This document shows positions 8,479 through 18,224 of a stretch of 42,148 nucleotides of DNA, piece by piece. Below the pieces are notes generated by a model. The model was not told the origin of the DNA. It searched no databases and saw only the letters and a list, made by a program, of their open reading frames with translations. A program made the translations under genes and the position numbers. The DNA is from Flavobacteriales bacterium (GTDB lineage Bacteria > Bacteroidota > Bacteroidia > Flavobacteriales > UBA7430): the NCBI GenBank assembly GCA_002707145.1, contig PAMD01000009.1, forward strand, positions 1 to 42,148, read 5' to 3'. The stretch's first letter is position 1. Each line of letters starts with the position of its first letter.

Positions 8479-8815
8479 TGGAGATGGAGGGTTTCGAACC
8501 CTCGTCTTGTATTCAATCCATAAAAAACCTTTTTACAAACATAGAATAAGTTTTTTTAAACTTTCAGAAACAGATACTTTTTATCTACATTTAAAGCTGC
8601 TATCGGAGACAGTATCAGTACCCTTCCCACTTCATGTACTTCCTTTAACATCTCATCTATTTACAAGTCTACTCAATAGAACGATGTGCATTAGAACCTA
8701 ACTATTAGGCTGCCATTGCAAGTTGTGTCTCGCCAATTAAAACGAAAGTTGATGTAAGTCATCACCTAGTTTGAGTTTAATATTTCAATGAACCAATCAA
8801 TTCCAAGTCATCCCC
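8479..8815 (-). ncRNA. ssrA: tmRNA (ssrA), tag peptide GETQLAMAA
   Basis: The 5' end GGGGATG (8815-8809) pairs with CATCTCC (8486-8480), leaving discriminator A at 8479; CCA is not encoded (CTA follows). The T arm GAGGG-TTCGAAA-CCCTC is perfect. The 5' half begins with the tmRNA-typical GGGGATGACTTGG and D-loop-like GATTGGTTC. A resume frame at 8734-8708 reads GGC GAG ACA CAA CTT GCA ATG GCA GCC, then TAA TAG, giving tag GETQLAMAA. This matches Bacteroidota tags (GE...ALAA or AMAA). Length 337 nt is normal. tmRNA frees stalled ribosomes and marks the product for Clp proteolysis. The phage also encodes ClpC and ClpP downstream. Confidence 0.93.
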
Positions 8816-8865
8816 ATATATAATATATATTATAGTAGTATAGTAATACTTGTTTCATTTTATTA

Positions 8866-8900
8866 AATATAATAAAAAAATACGACATAAAAAAATCTGG
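8866..8900 (-). promoter_or_regulatory. Promoter P6 (phage consensus) for the tmRNA/Clp unit
   Basis: On the minus strand CCAGATTTTTTTATGTCGT (8900-8882), 10 nt, then TATATT (8871-8866). The match to the consensus shared by five other sites is exact, including the 10-nt spacing. The mature tmRNA 5' end lies 50 nt downstream. A strong terminator directly upstream insulates it from the giant structural gene. No GTTAATAAC operator is present here, unlike the plus-strand copies. Confidence 0.8.
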
Positions 8901-8913
8901 GCTAACTTTTTAC

Positions 8914-8942
8914 AAAAAAAAGAGGGGACTTTCGTCCCCTCT
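8914..8942 (-). terminator. Rho-independent terminator of the giant structural gene
   Basis: On the minus strand AGAGGGGAC-GAAA-GTCCCCTCT forms a perfect 9-bp stem with a GAAA tetraloop, followed by a run of eight T. It lies 56 nt after the stop codon of the 2637-residue gene and immediately before promoter P6. Confidence 0.95.
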
Positions 8943-8997
8943 GTAATAGTTTTAAGCAACTATCAAACTAGATTCATAAAAATAAATTAAGAAAATG

Positions 8998-11900
8998 TTA
9001 GCTATTTTCAATCCTATCAGGTACAGGTAAACCTTCAGAACCTTCAGAACCTTCAGAACCTTCAATTTCATCCTTTATTTTATTAACTTCATCAGCAGTT
9101 TTCTCTATATAGCGACATTGCCTTTGTAGAGCAGTCTCTTTCTTGTTAAAATCAACTGATTTTTGACTATAGTACGTAGACATTATTGTGGCTTTCGTAT
9201 TAAGCTCTGTTAGTTGAACATTCTTAGCTTCTAGTTCTGCCATGGAATGACTAAGAGAATTTTCAAGAACATTTATTTCTGCAGAAAATTTTCCAATCAA
9301 CTGTGCAGCGGCAGCCGCATTTGCACTAGACGTAGAAGATTCAGTATTTGCCTCTTCTATAATTTCATCCATCGTTTCTTGGACAGCATTTTTTACATGC
9401 AAAATTTCTGCTTTCTCAGCAGTGTATCTAGCTACATTCGCTTCTTTTTCCGCGGATTTGTCTTCTAATTTTTGAGATTCACGTTCAAATAAATCATAGG
9501 CATCTAGCTTATCGCTTGTTGCTTTAGCCAACTCTTCTGATGCATTAACAACATCCACAGATGCAAGTGCCTCTGCTTCCATGGCCGGGTCAACAACATC
9601 TGTTTTGTGAATACCTTTTTCATTTTCGTCTGTAATTAACACATTTTCACCTTTAGCAATTTCAACCAGGTTTTTAGCGTCTTCAAGATCTTCCTGTCTA
9701 TCATCTAAAGTATTACCTGCTGCAGTTGCAACAGCTGCTGCAACATCATAGGCTGTGCTAGCGTTATCCTTATCAACAGTTATCTTCGCAACTTCGGCTG
9801 CAATTTTGTCAAGCTGTTCAGCATGTGTATCATCTAACTCTTTGTCATGAGCATAAAACTCTTGTAAGTTTTCTGCCTTTTCCGCAGTCGTCCTTGCAAT
9901 TTTTTCAGTCCATGCCACGGTAACTGCCTCATATTTTTCCTTATCGTCTTCAGCTTTTTTCTTATTTTCTTCTGCCACGGTAACATCCTCTTCAGCCTTT
10001 GCTTTCGCATCGACTAATTCAGATACTGCCTCGTTAAGTTGCGAAATTTGGTTAGCAAATATGTTTGACTTATCTTCGACAGTTGTAAGAAATTGTTTTT
10101 CATAAAAATCAACAGCTTCTTCCAGTAATGCTTTACTAATATTCGTTCTATTTTCAATCTGTAGTTGTGCATTAGAAATATCGACTAAAAATCTAGCTTC
10201 TACTTCTTCAACTAAATTACCTAGCAATTCAATATTAGAATTTTTATCAGCAATGGAATTTATAAGTTTACTTTGCTGTTCGTGAATATCAGACTTAGAT
10301 TTTGCAATCTCTGCAAGATTGGCATTAAAAGCCTCTACGTCTCTATTCAATTTAGCAATAGTTTCAAGGTTTCCTCCATCGGGTTTACTACGCTCATCTT
10401 TAATAGCCTGTTCAGTTTGCGATTTCGAAGCTGCAATTGCATCCTCTTGGACTTGTAAATTCTCTATACTTAATAAAATTTCTTCTATTTTAACATTAGC
10501 ATCAACAATATCAATTTCTAGCTGTGCTACTCTATTATCAGCATAAAGTTCAAGATTAGAAATTTCTCTAGATTTTTCATTAAGTTGATCTCTTAGCTCA
10601 TGAGTAAGTTCTAATTTATTCTCAATGGCCTCATGGAAAACTCTAAACAAGTTATCTGCAGCATCAATAGCTTCAGATACTTCTTTCGAATCTGAAGAAT
10701 CAAGCTTATGAGAAGATGCTTCATATTCAGCATTAGCATCAGCTTTATAAGTACCAAACTCTGTATCACTTTTAATTGAAGCTTGAGTATTTGACTGTAT
10801 CATTTTACTAATTGAAGTCGTATCAGTATTAGAAATTTGACCTTCTAAACATGTTTGAATTTCTTCAACATAATCAGATTCTTCTACATTGTAAAAGCTC
10901 AGCATAGGTAAAGTTTTATCCTTTGCGAGAAAATCTTCTAATACTTCTATTGGAATTTCAGCATCTTTTCCTTCAGATCCTTCAGATCCTTCAGGTTTTT
11001 CTCCTAATTGACCTTCCATCCATAGTTTTTCAGCTTCCAATTTCAAACTGTTAAATTTAGCATCAAATTTAGATCTAGCGTCACTTTCAACTAATTTTGC
11101 ATCATCAAGTACACTTTGAGTATTAGGGGCTTGTAAAGAGTCTCCGCATTCATGTGGTGCATGGTAATGGTGAACCTCTTCATGTGCCTTTATTTTACTA
11201 TCTATATCAGCATCGCTCACGTTTCGGAGTTTCTCTAGTTTACTTAAAGACTTCTTGTCCATGTGTTTTAGAATATCTCCAGCATATTTTGCATTTAACA
11301 TGAAGTATGTCATTAACTTAATAGCAGGGTTAAAGAATTCAGCACCTTGTCTACCAACCTTTTCTCCCGGTTCGAAATTATTCAGATCTCCTAAATAACC
11401 TCCACCTGAATTAAAGAATCGAGTAATATATAGTGCTTCCTCTTCAGCAGCTACAGCAGCATCTTTATTAAAGTCAGCATGAGCTTCCATTAGCTCCTTA
11501 TTTAATTCAGATATTTGATCTGCATCTCCTTCTGAACCTTCGCCTATAGTATCAAGCTGATCTTTAATATTGAAATAATCAAAAGCGACATCGCGGACTA
11601 TAACTTTACTTAAATACATATCCCAAGACATTTGTGAAACCTCTATCATATACGTAGAGTGATCTACAGATCCTTCAATAATTCCAGCATATATACTTGA
11701 ATCACTAAAATTAGTAATAGCTTTCTCGTGATTAATACCAAATGTTTGCTTGATTTGAGTGTTAATCTTAGTAAGATCTGATTTTAGTTTCTCATATTCT
11801 GCGCTTAGATCAGTAGTTTTAGTCTGCATTTCAGCAACTTCAATTTGTATGATATTTAACTCTTCCAAGTGCAAATCATATCCAACCATATAAGCTTCCT

Positions 11901-14900
11901 TCGCTGTATCGTTTTCATTCTTTATTGCATCAGAATCTTTAACTAATACATCATGAGCATTTGACCATGACAACCAATTTTCATTTGGGTCTCCTTCAGA
12001 TCCTTCAGGTTTCGCGTTTTCCGATGCTGCTATTTCCATCTCCTTCGCCATAATAGCCTGCTTTGCAGCAGCAGCTCTAGAATGTTCATCTTCTCCAAAC
12101 TGCGTCATGACCGCCTGTTTTTCCGCGGATTGTGCAGTTTTAGCATCAAGATTTGCCAAACCTTTGCTTTTTTCATCTTGAATATTATCTAAAACCCGTT
12201 GAGAATTGTCTCGCATCTCTTCCATTTGCGTTGCAGTAGTAGTTAAAAGGTACTTTGTAGTATCTAAAGGCCATTGGAATATTCCGGCTTTCTTATAATC
12301 AAGTACTTTAGACTGCGCAGCTTTTGCTTTTTCTAAACTTTCTTTATCTTTAGCAGAAGAATCAGAGTTTTGTGTTTCTAATTTTTGAATTTCTGCTTGA
12401 ATTTCAGAAACTTTTCTTTTTACATCAGAAAGTTTTGCAGTAAGTCTTTCTACTTCATCTTTTTGCCCAGCTTCTTTAGCTACAGCAAGATCTTTTAAAG
12501 TATTATCAAGCTTCTCGCTTGCTAATTTATAAGAAGTATCTGCCTCCTTAAGTAGGATTTCCGCAGTCTGTTCATTTTTCTTTATTTCAGCCTCAATTTG
12601 AGACATTCTAGCTGCATGGTAACTTTCCCAAGCTTTTAGATTCGATATTATATCGAGAACCATTTTATCGTTCGTTTCTAAAGAATCACTATTAAGATCT
12701 AATACATAACCAATTTGATCAACAACAGTCTGTCGAACATTTAACTCATGTTCTGGGTTACTCATCAAATCTATTGTTTTTTGTAAGTCAGATTTTTTCT
12801 CTTGTATAAGCGTATTTAAGTTTGTTAGTTCTGTATCATCTTGCATTTCACTAGCAAAGTTAACATTGCTCCAGAATAATACTTCATCATTATTTGCTTT
12901 TTCTAATGCAGCTAACATTCTTTGATTTGCCCAAACAGCTTCAGCAGGTGATTTTGAAATTGAATCAATAGCTGATTTTCTATTCATAACTTCACTCTTC
13001 CAACTTGTAAGGTCTGCAACCTTTTGAAGACTATCTACCTTTGGTTGTATTTCTAAAGCATGTACCTTTATCATATAGTCCGCTCTTGCAGTATCAAATT
13101 TGTATTCAGCATCTCCTAAATCTAAGCCTCTTCCATCTCCTTGTATTAAATCAATAACAGCCTTAACTGGCTTATTAGCAATTCCCCATTGAGTTAGTAT
13201 TGGCATTGATATTGCAAACGTATTTTTTAATAATCGGAATTTATGTGGAAATTCTAAAGAGAATGTATTGACATCATAACCACCGAACTCATCTCCCATA
13301 AAACCACCTGTCATAGACATATATACAGCGCCTTTAGGTCCTCCAGAAGGTCCTCCACTTAAAAGATCTTGGTATAATTTAATAACTATGTCTTTGATAG
13401 CAGATAAATGTCTTTTGTCATTTATCCATGTGCTAAAGCTTGGTACACCGTCTCCTTCATCATTAGAGGGCTGTGAAACACTATCTTTAGGTCCATTATC
13501 AAAATCATATTTTTCATTATATTCTTTTTCTTTCTTTTCAATAAGTTGATCATATGCATCGTTGACTAATTGAACATAATCTAGGTTTATTCCATCTTTA
13601 GCTAACGTTTCATAATCACCAGATGTCTTAAAGTTTCTCATACTTTCAGCGATTTTTAACTGATCCATAAGATTATTATCTTTCACACTTAGATTTTTTG
13701 TAGCGTCAGATATTTGCTCAACTAAACTGTCTAATTTATCTCTGAGTTGTGTTATTCTAGCATTCGCAGCAGAAAGTAAAGCAGCAATGTTAGCTTTTAA
13801 CACTGCGTATGCAGCCTCATCTTCAGCCAAGTTTAATAAATGTGCTGTTTCTCTAGCAGCCTGTGCTGTTTCGAATTCAACTTTTAACTGGTTCAATGAA
13901 TTAACTAACTGATCTATTAAGCCTTGATCAGGATTAATTAAACCTTTAGCAGTTGCAATATCCCCTTCATATTGTTCAACTTCAGCGCTATGATCAGCTA
14001 GATGTGCAGCTTGCGATTCATTATGCTGTGCAATCTTTGCAGATTTAGTAGCATCATGTTGAAAAGCAGCATCAGCGTCTTGGTTTTCTAAATCAGCCAA
14101 TTCATTCTCAGCATCATTAAGTTCCGTTGAAGCAGATTCAGCTTCTTTACCTATTTTTATGATTTGATCCTCAATAATCTCAGTTTGATCCTCAATCAGC
14201 TCTACATCTCCACTTTGAGATTGAGTCATACAATTCTCTAAATTTGGTACATGCAATCCCACCATAACATTAGTAGATGCTTTTAAATGACCAGCTACAA
14301 TATCATAGGATGCATTAGAGGCAGCCTCTAACTCTGTGTATTTATCAACATATTTACTAATGTGAGATTTCACACTGTTTAATAAATTAAGTTGAGTTTC
14401 ATCTCCAAATGGTAATTCACTGCATGATTCAAACGTCCATACTATAGATGGTAAATACTTAGATGCATCACTTGAAAGATCCACTAGCATCTGTAACTGT
14501 ACTTTAGCAAATTCAAGGTCCATGTTATCCATTATAACAGAAGCTCCTGCTTCAGTTTTAGCAGCAATTAGATTTTCAATAGTGCTAATAACCTGTTCAA
14601 GATTACTAATTTTATAAGGCAATGCATCTATAAAGTCGGCCATTGAAGTCCATTCTTCTAGTCCTTTAAAATCAGATATACCAGCTATATCATAAATCAT
14701 ATGGAAGTTTTCAATATTTTTATCCATTTCGATTATCATACTTCCGTATCTGTCAAGTTCATCATATTTTGCTTGTGATGATAATGTTGCAGATTTATCA
14801 GTATCTACTTGAGATCTTAGTGTTGATAGTACTGTCGCATTTCTCTCTTCCCATTCAGATCTTTCTGAATCTCCAGTACATTCACCACAGTCTTTAGAAC

Positions 14901-16911
14901 TTGCAATTTGTAAAAAGCTTTTAGCTTCAAAAGATACTTTACCACCTTCTCGATATCCTTCAGGTTCATTTCCTCCAATACTGTGAATTTGATAACACTC
15001 TGCTTTGTAAATAAATACTCCAGTTCTTCCGAACTGTTTGTATATTTCACCATACATCATTCTAGCCTGTTTATCTCCAGCCCATTGACCCATTTCGTGT
15101 CTTAGTGGAAACTCCATTTTAAGTATAGGATCTCTTTCATCATCTCCTGGACCATCAGCAACTGGAGCCTCATCGAAACCTGAACATGGTTCCGCCCATA
15201 ACCAAGTAGCCTGATCTTTAGTTGCGAAACCTCTTTTACAACCTTCAAGTTCTACAATTGTGTTTTCTAAAACGATTCTAGCATCGCCTAATTCGATTAA
15301 TGCATCTTTTAATGAAGCGTATTCCGTTTCATCTTTAGCATCTCTTAATCTTCTTTCAGCATATACCATTTGTTTTTCGTTTCTTGCTAAATCTAGGTCT
15401 AAATCAACCATTGCTTTTTCGATCTCATCAATTGAAGAATAGTCTCCACAATTTACAAGAGCCCTATCAAGAGAAGCCTTAGCCTCTTCACAAGAATCGA
15501 AACCTTCAACAGGTTTTCCAACAGCCGCTGCATCTTCAACTACACCTTCACCAAAACCAACGATTTCCCAAACACCATCTTCGCTGTCTTTGAAAAAGTT
15601 ATATCTTCCTTTCCAATCAGAAAGGTCCATTCCGGTTTTTACAGTTATGTTAGAGTCATTACAACTTCTAAGTTCATAAACCATTTTAATTGTAGGTGTA
15701 CTACTCGCTAAATCTAATATTACATGGAATTCACCATCATAATACCATAAAAGATCACTATTAGCGTTGTCTGTAACAAAGGTACCGTTAGGAAGACCTT
15801 GAGTCATATCTACTTCTGAAACATCTTTCATAGCCGGAGCCATTACAGTTTCATAATCAGATGCAACAAAAAGTTCACTAGGGTTTTTAAATTCTATTAA
15901 TAAAACTCTAGCAGCCTTAGTGTTTAGCCTCATATCTATATCAGCAAGTGATTTTACACCAAATGCATTCATCATAGTTATTGAAGACCATTTAGAAGAA
16001 CTTTCAAAAGCCTCTTCAACTTTTTGGCACCATCCAGGGGTAAGTGTTTTTTCTACAATTCTTCCACCTTCAGAACTTAAAGACATTTTTCCGATATGTA
16101 TAGTATCCGGAGAAATATGCATGTCTTTTATCATTCTTTCAGGAGAACCTAAAGATACTTCAAACACCTCATCACTTCCTTCTTCAGCAAGTTTTGGTAC
16201 AAGTGCACCGTCGATTTCTTCCCATTTTACAAATCCAGCACCTTCACCAGATCCAGGTTCACCTTGAGGTCCTTGGTCACCCTGATCTCCTTTATCTCCT
16301 TGCTCTCCTTGAATTCCTTCAGGGCCCTGATCTCCAGCATCACCTTTTTCACCAGCATCACCTTTTTCACCAGCATCACCTTTTTCACCAGGTCCACCTT
16401 GGATACCTTGAGGTCCTTGTTCACCAGTATCACCTTGGACACCTTGCGGTCCTTGTTCACCAGTATCACCTTTGCCTCCTGATTCACCAACTACTTGTAT
16501 AATTGGCATACCAGCAGAAACATTGTTTTGATCAATAAGTACAGATTGAGGGTTATAAATACCATCATCTGAATTATCAACCATCATAGGTCCATCCTGT
16601 CCTACAACATATAGAGAAGCCTCAACGTTTTCAACTTCAAAAGCAAAACTTTGAAAATCTCCCCATGCCATAGATACACCATCTTTAAATTGCTCATGGT
16701 CTGGATCAACCTCTAGTAAAAGAGACCAAGAAGATCCGTCAACTGAACCATACATTTTGTAACTGTGTTTACACATTACAAATATACCATTCTGCCCTAC
16801 AGATTTTTGGAAACCTTCGCCTGTTTGCGGTACGGCAGATAGCAATACGCTATGACCGTCACCAACCTTAAATAAATTTGGTTCGTTAAATTTATTATTT
16901 AATTCTGACAT
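8998..16911 (-). CDS. Giant collagen-like/coiled-coil virion protein, 2637 aa
   Basis: An N-terminal globular region (1-140) is followed by a Gly-X-Y collagen stretch (about 145-226, with repeats of GEKGDA), then a Cys-containing globular region to about residue 720 with aromatic- and Gly-rich segments. About 1900 residues of Ala/Glu/Lys/Asp-rich helix with long heptad patterns follow, ending in SEG triplet repeats (EGSEGSEGSEG) and PVPDRIENS. Other SEG linkers occur at four sites. There is no signal peptide. Size, collagen and coiled coils suggest a very long fibre, whisker or tape-like structural protein. A tape measure would usually have hydrophobic segments, which are lacking, so a fibre is more likely. 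It is bounded downstream by a strong terminator. Confidence 0.85.
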   Translation of the reverse strand: MSELNNKFNEPNLFKVGDGHSVLLSAVPQTGEGFQKSVGQNGIFVMCKHSYKMYGSVDGSSWSLLLEVDPDHEQFKDGVSMAWGDFQSFAFEVENVEASLYVVGQDGPMMVDNSDDGIYNPQSVLIDQNNVSAGMPIIQVVGESGGKGDTGEQGPQGVQGDTGEQGPQGIQGGPGEKGDAGEKGDAGEKGDAGDQGPEGIQGEQGDKGDQGDQGPQGEPGSGEGAGFVKWEEIDGALVPKLAEEGSDEVFEVSLGSPERMIKDMHISPDTIHIGKMSLSSEGGRIVEKTLTPGWCQKVEEAFESSSKWSSITMMNAFGVKSLADIDMRLNTKAARVLLIEFKNPSELFVASDYETVMAPAMKDVSEVDMTQGLPNGTFVTDNANSDLLWYYDGEFHVILDLASSTPTIKMVYELRSCNDSNITVKTGMDLSDWKGRYNFFKDSEDGVWEIVGFGEGVVEDAAAVGKPVEGFDSCEEAKASLDRALVNCGDYSSIDEIEKAMVDLDLDLARNEKQMVYAERRLRDAKDETEYASLKDALIELGDARIVLENTIVELEGCKRGFATKDQATWLWAEPCSGFDEAPVADGPGDDERDPILKMEFPLRHEMGQWAGDKQARMMYGEIYKQFGRTGVFIYKAECYQIHSIGGNEPEGYREGGKVSFEAKSFLQIASSKDCGECTGDSERSEWEERNATVLSTLRSQVDTDKSATLSSQAKYDELDRYGSMIIEMDKNIENFHMIYDIAGISDFKGLEEWTSMADFIDALPYKISNLEQVISTIENLIAAKTEAGASVIMDNMDLEFAKVQLQMLVDLSSDASKYLPSIVWTFESCSELPFGDETQLNLLNSVKSHISKYVDKYTELEAASNASYDIVAGHLKASTNVMVGLHVPNLENCMTQSQSGDVELIEDQTEIIEDQIIKIGKEAESASTELNDAENELADLENQDADAAFQHDATKSAKIAQHNESQAAHLADHSAEVEQYEGDIATAKGLINPDQGLIDQLVNSLNQLKVEFETAQAARETAHLLNLAEDEAAYAVLKANIAALLSAANARITQLRDKLDSLVEQISDATKNLSVKDNNLMDQLKIAESMRNFKTSGDYETLAKDGINLDYVQLVNDAYDQLIEKKEKEYNEKYDFDNGPKDSVSQPSNDEGDGVPSFSTWINDKRHLSAIKDIVIKLYQDLLSGGPSGGPKGAVYMSMTGGFMGDEFGGYDVNTFSLEFPHKFRLLKNTFAISMPILTQWGIANKPVKAVIDLIQGDGRGLDLGDAEYKFDTARADYMIKVHALEIQPKVDSLQKVADLTSWKSEVMNRKSAIDSISKSPAEAVWANQRMLAALEKANNDEVLFWSNVNFASEMQDDTELTNLNTLIQEKKSDLQKTIDLMSNPEHELNVRQTVVDQIGYVLDLNSDSLETNDKMVLDIISNLKAWESYHAARMSQIEAEIKKNEQTAEILLKEADTSYKLASEKLDNTLKDLAVAKEAGQKDEVERLTAKLSDVKRKVSEIQAEIQKLETQNSDSSAKDKESLEKAKAAQSKVLDYKKAGIFQWPLDTTKYLLTTTATQMEEMRDNSQRVLDNIQDEKSKGLANLDAKTAQSAEKQAVMTQFGEDEHSRAAAAKQAIMAKEMEIAASENAKPEGSEGDPNENWLSWSNAHDVLVKDSDAIKNENDTAKEAYMVGYDLHLEELNIIQIEVAEMQTKTTDLSAEYEKLKSDLTKINTQIKQTFGINHEKAITNFSDSSIYAGIIEGSVDHSTYMIEVSQMSWDMYLSKVIVRDVAFDYFNIKDQLDTIGEGSEGDADQISELNKELMEAHADFNKDAAVAAEEEALYITRFFNSGGGYLGDLNNFEPGEKVGRQGAEFFNPAIKLMTYFMLNAKYAGDILKHMDKKSLSKLEKLRNVSDADIDSKIKAHEEVHHYHAPHECGDSLQAPNTQSVLDDAKLVESDARSKFDAKFNSLKLEAEKLWMEGQLGEKPEGSEGSEGKDAEIPIEVLEDFLAKDKTLPMLSFYNVEESDYVEEIQTCLEGQISNTDTTSISKMIQSNTQASIKSDTEFGTYKADANAEYEASSHKLDSSDSKEVSEAIDAADNLFRVFHEAIENKLELTHELRDQLNEKSREISNLELYADNRVAQLEIDIVDANVKIEEILLSIENLQVQEDAIAASKSQTEQAIKDERSKPDGGNLETIAKLNRDVEAFNANLAEIAKSKSDIHEQQSKLINSIADKNSNIELLGNLVEEVEARFLVDISNAQLQIENRTNISKALLEEAVDFYEKQFLTTVEDKSNIFANQISQLNEAVSELVDAKAKAEEDVTVAEENKKKAEDDKEKYEAVTVAWTEKIARTTAEKAENLQEFYAHDKELDDTHAEQLDKIAAEVAKITVDKDNASTAYDVAAAVATAAGNTLDDRQEDLEDAKNLVEIAKGENVLITDENEKGIHKTDVVDPAMEAEALASVDVVNASEELAKATSDKLDAYDLFERESQKLEDKSAEKEANVARYTAEKAEILHVKNAVQETMDEIIEEANTESSTSSANAAAAAQLIGKFSAEINVLENSLSHSMAELEAKNVQLTELNTKATIMSTYYSQKSVDFNKKETALQRQCRYIEKTADEVNKIKDEIEGSEGSEGSEGLPVPDRIENS
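9037..9063 (-). repeat. Tandem 9-nt microrepeat encoding SEG linkers
   Basis: Three tandem copies of CCTTCAGAA-type 9-mers encode repeated Gly-Ser-Glu near the C-terminus of the giant protein. Similar 9-mer arrays occur at about 10970-10998 (two to three copies), and partial copies at about 11531-11545 and 11995-12010. They behave like expandable flexible linkers between coiled-coil segments. Confidence 0.7.
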
Positions 16912-17111
16912 TTTTTATTTTGTTTTATTTAAATGTAAAATAAAATAAATACGTTTCGAAATTAAATTTTTAATTATATCCCTGGAAAAGATATGTTAGG
17001 GTATATATCTATAATACGCGCGTAGGGGGTGGTTTATTGTAACTATTATATACTCTTGTAATACAATACTATTGACTTTAGTATACTATTAGATTATAAT
17101 ATTATGTTTGT
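16912..17111. other. AT-rich intergenic region upstream of the giant gene
   Basis: 200 nt without a gene. On the minus strand it contains several TATA-rich blocks (for example GTATATAATAG and CGTATTATAGATATATACC), which probably include the promoter of the giant structural gene. The P1-P6 consensus is absent, so a different class of promoter (perhaps late) must act here. Confidence 0.4.
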
Positions 17112-17765
17112 TTAAAAGTTTACGCTATGTTCTTTTAAACCTTCTAGAATATATTCCATAGCCTCTTGTGGGGTATCTACCACTTTAAATAGGTCTAAGT
17201 CTCCTATAGAAATATTCCCTTCTTTCATTAGCATAGTCTTCTGTATCCATAGTATAAGTCCCTCCCAATAGTCTTTACCAACAAGAACTACTGGAACCTT
17301 TCTTATATGACCAGTCTGAATAAGAGTTAATGTTTCGAATAGTTCGTCAAGTGTGCCGAACCCTCCAGGAAATGCTACAAAGGCTTGAGCATACTTTAAA
17401 AAGAAAACCTTTCTAGTAAAGAAATATCTACATTCTACTAATTGGTCTATATAATCATTAGCCTTAGACTCAAATGGAAGTTCTATAGAAAGCCCAACAC
17501 TTGGCATATCTGTTTCAATTGCTCCAAGATTAGCAGCCTCCATAATTCCAGGACCTGCTCCTGTTATTACTCCATATCCGTTATCAGTACATAGGTGAGC
17601 CAGCCTAGCGGCTTTTTCATAATAGGGGCTTAAGGGTTGGGTCCTTGCGGATCCAAATATACTTATGCACGGTCCTATTTCTGATAATTGATCAAACCCT
17701 TTTATGAATTCTCCTTGAATACGCAGTACCTGCCACGCGTCTTCTGCTTTATTATTTTTAGTCAT
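17112..17765 (-). CDS. LOG-family (TIGR00730-like) nucleotide-hydrolase-type protein
   Basis: 217 residues with a Rossmann-like fold. Signature motifs: FGSAR (37-41), GVITGAGPGIMEAANLGA (65-82), RK at 118-119 and PGGFGTLDELFE (133-144). These match the LOG (Lonely Guy) / lysine-decarboxylase-annotated family, whose characterised members cleave nucleoside 5'-monophosphates to base and ribose phosphate. The PGGxGTxxE active-site motif is intact. In a phage it may act on host nucleotide pools or nucleotide signals. It lies directly downstream of a UVR-like gene with a 19-nt gap. Confidence 0.85.
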   Translation of the reverse strand: MTKNNKAEDAWQVLRIQGEFIKGFDQLSEIGPCISIFGSARTQPLSPYYEKAARLAHLCTDNGYGVITGAGPGIMEAANLGAIETDMPSVGLSIELPFESKANDYIDQLVECRYFFTRKVFFLKYAQAFVAFPGGFGTLDELFETLTLIQTGHIRKVPVVLVGKDYWEGLILWIQKTMLMKEGNISIGDLDLFKVVDTPQEAMEYILEGLKEHSVNF

Positions 17766-17784
17766 TATAATTTATATATAAGGT

Positions 17785-18123
17785 TTATCGTAAGTGGTCG
17801 TCTATGTTCTTAACTATAATCTCTGCCTCTAAATAGCCTATCCACTCTTCCATTTTAGGACACAATTCATATTCTTCAAATTCGATGAGGTTCTCCTTCT
17901 GTTTTTCAAGTGCCTCAAGATAGTCTTCTCTTTTACAGCCCAATTGGAAATTTCCACCATCATCTCCTTCAATCTTTATATTGGCAAAACTAAAGCTGTC
18001 CATGTTATTATCAAGTGCCCATATCAGCATTTTAGCTAGGTGAACCGATATTCTATGTTTGTTGTGGAGTAAAATATCCTCTAAATGGTCGTCTTCTCCT
18101 AAAACTATTTCTATTTCTTTCAT
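17785..18123 (-). CDS. UVR-like-motif protein, 112 aa
   Basis: The N-terminal half is an alpha/beta domain (MKEIEIVLGEDDHLEDILL..., then DNNMDSFSFANIKIEGDDGG). The C-terminal half has EALEKQKENLIEFEEYELC followed by a second helix (PKMEEWIGYLEAEI), the same E-Y-E-x-C hairpin pattern seen in other small proteins here. It is the first minus-strand gene at the divergent junction with the plus-strand cluster. Function unknown; a ClpC-adaptor role is speculative. Confidence 0.65.
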   Translation of the reverse strand: MKEIEIVLGEDDHLEDILLHNKHRISVHLAKMLIWALDNNMDSFSFANIKIEGDDGGNFQLGCKREDYLEALEKQKENLIEFEEYELCPKMEEWIGYLEAEIIVKNIDDHLR

Positions 18124-18224
18124 ATCTATTATATATGAATAATGAGACTTGTTTATAGCCCCCTTAGAAAATTTTTAAAGAGGAAAAAACTTTACTAGAT
18201 AAATAGTCTATAATATAATAATCT

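Noticed and set aside
8507..8701. Plus-strand frame of 64 codons
   Set aside because: It overlaps the tmRNA, whose structure and tag are clear, and has no protein features.
14817..15053. Minus-strand 78-codon frame within the giant gene
   Set aside because: It overlaps the giant gene in another frame and has no homology or independent signals.
16194..16502. Frames on both strands over the collagen repeats of the giant gene
   Set aside because: Repetitive peptides (HHLFHQ runs) produced by the repeated codons; the giant gene frame is continuous.
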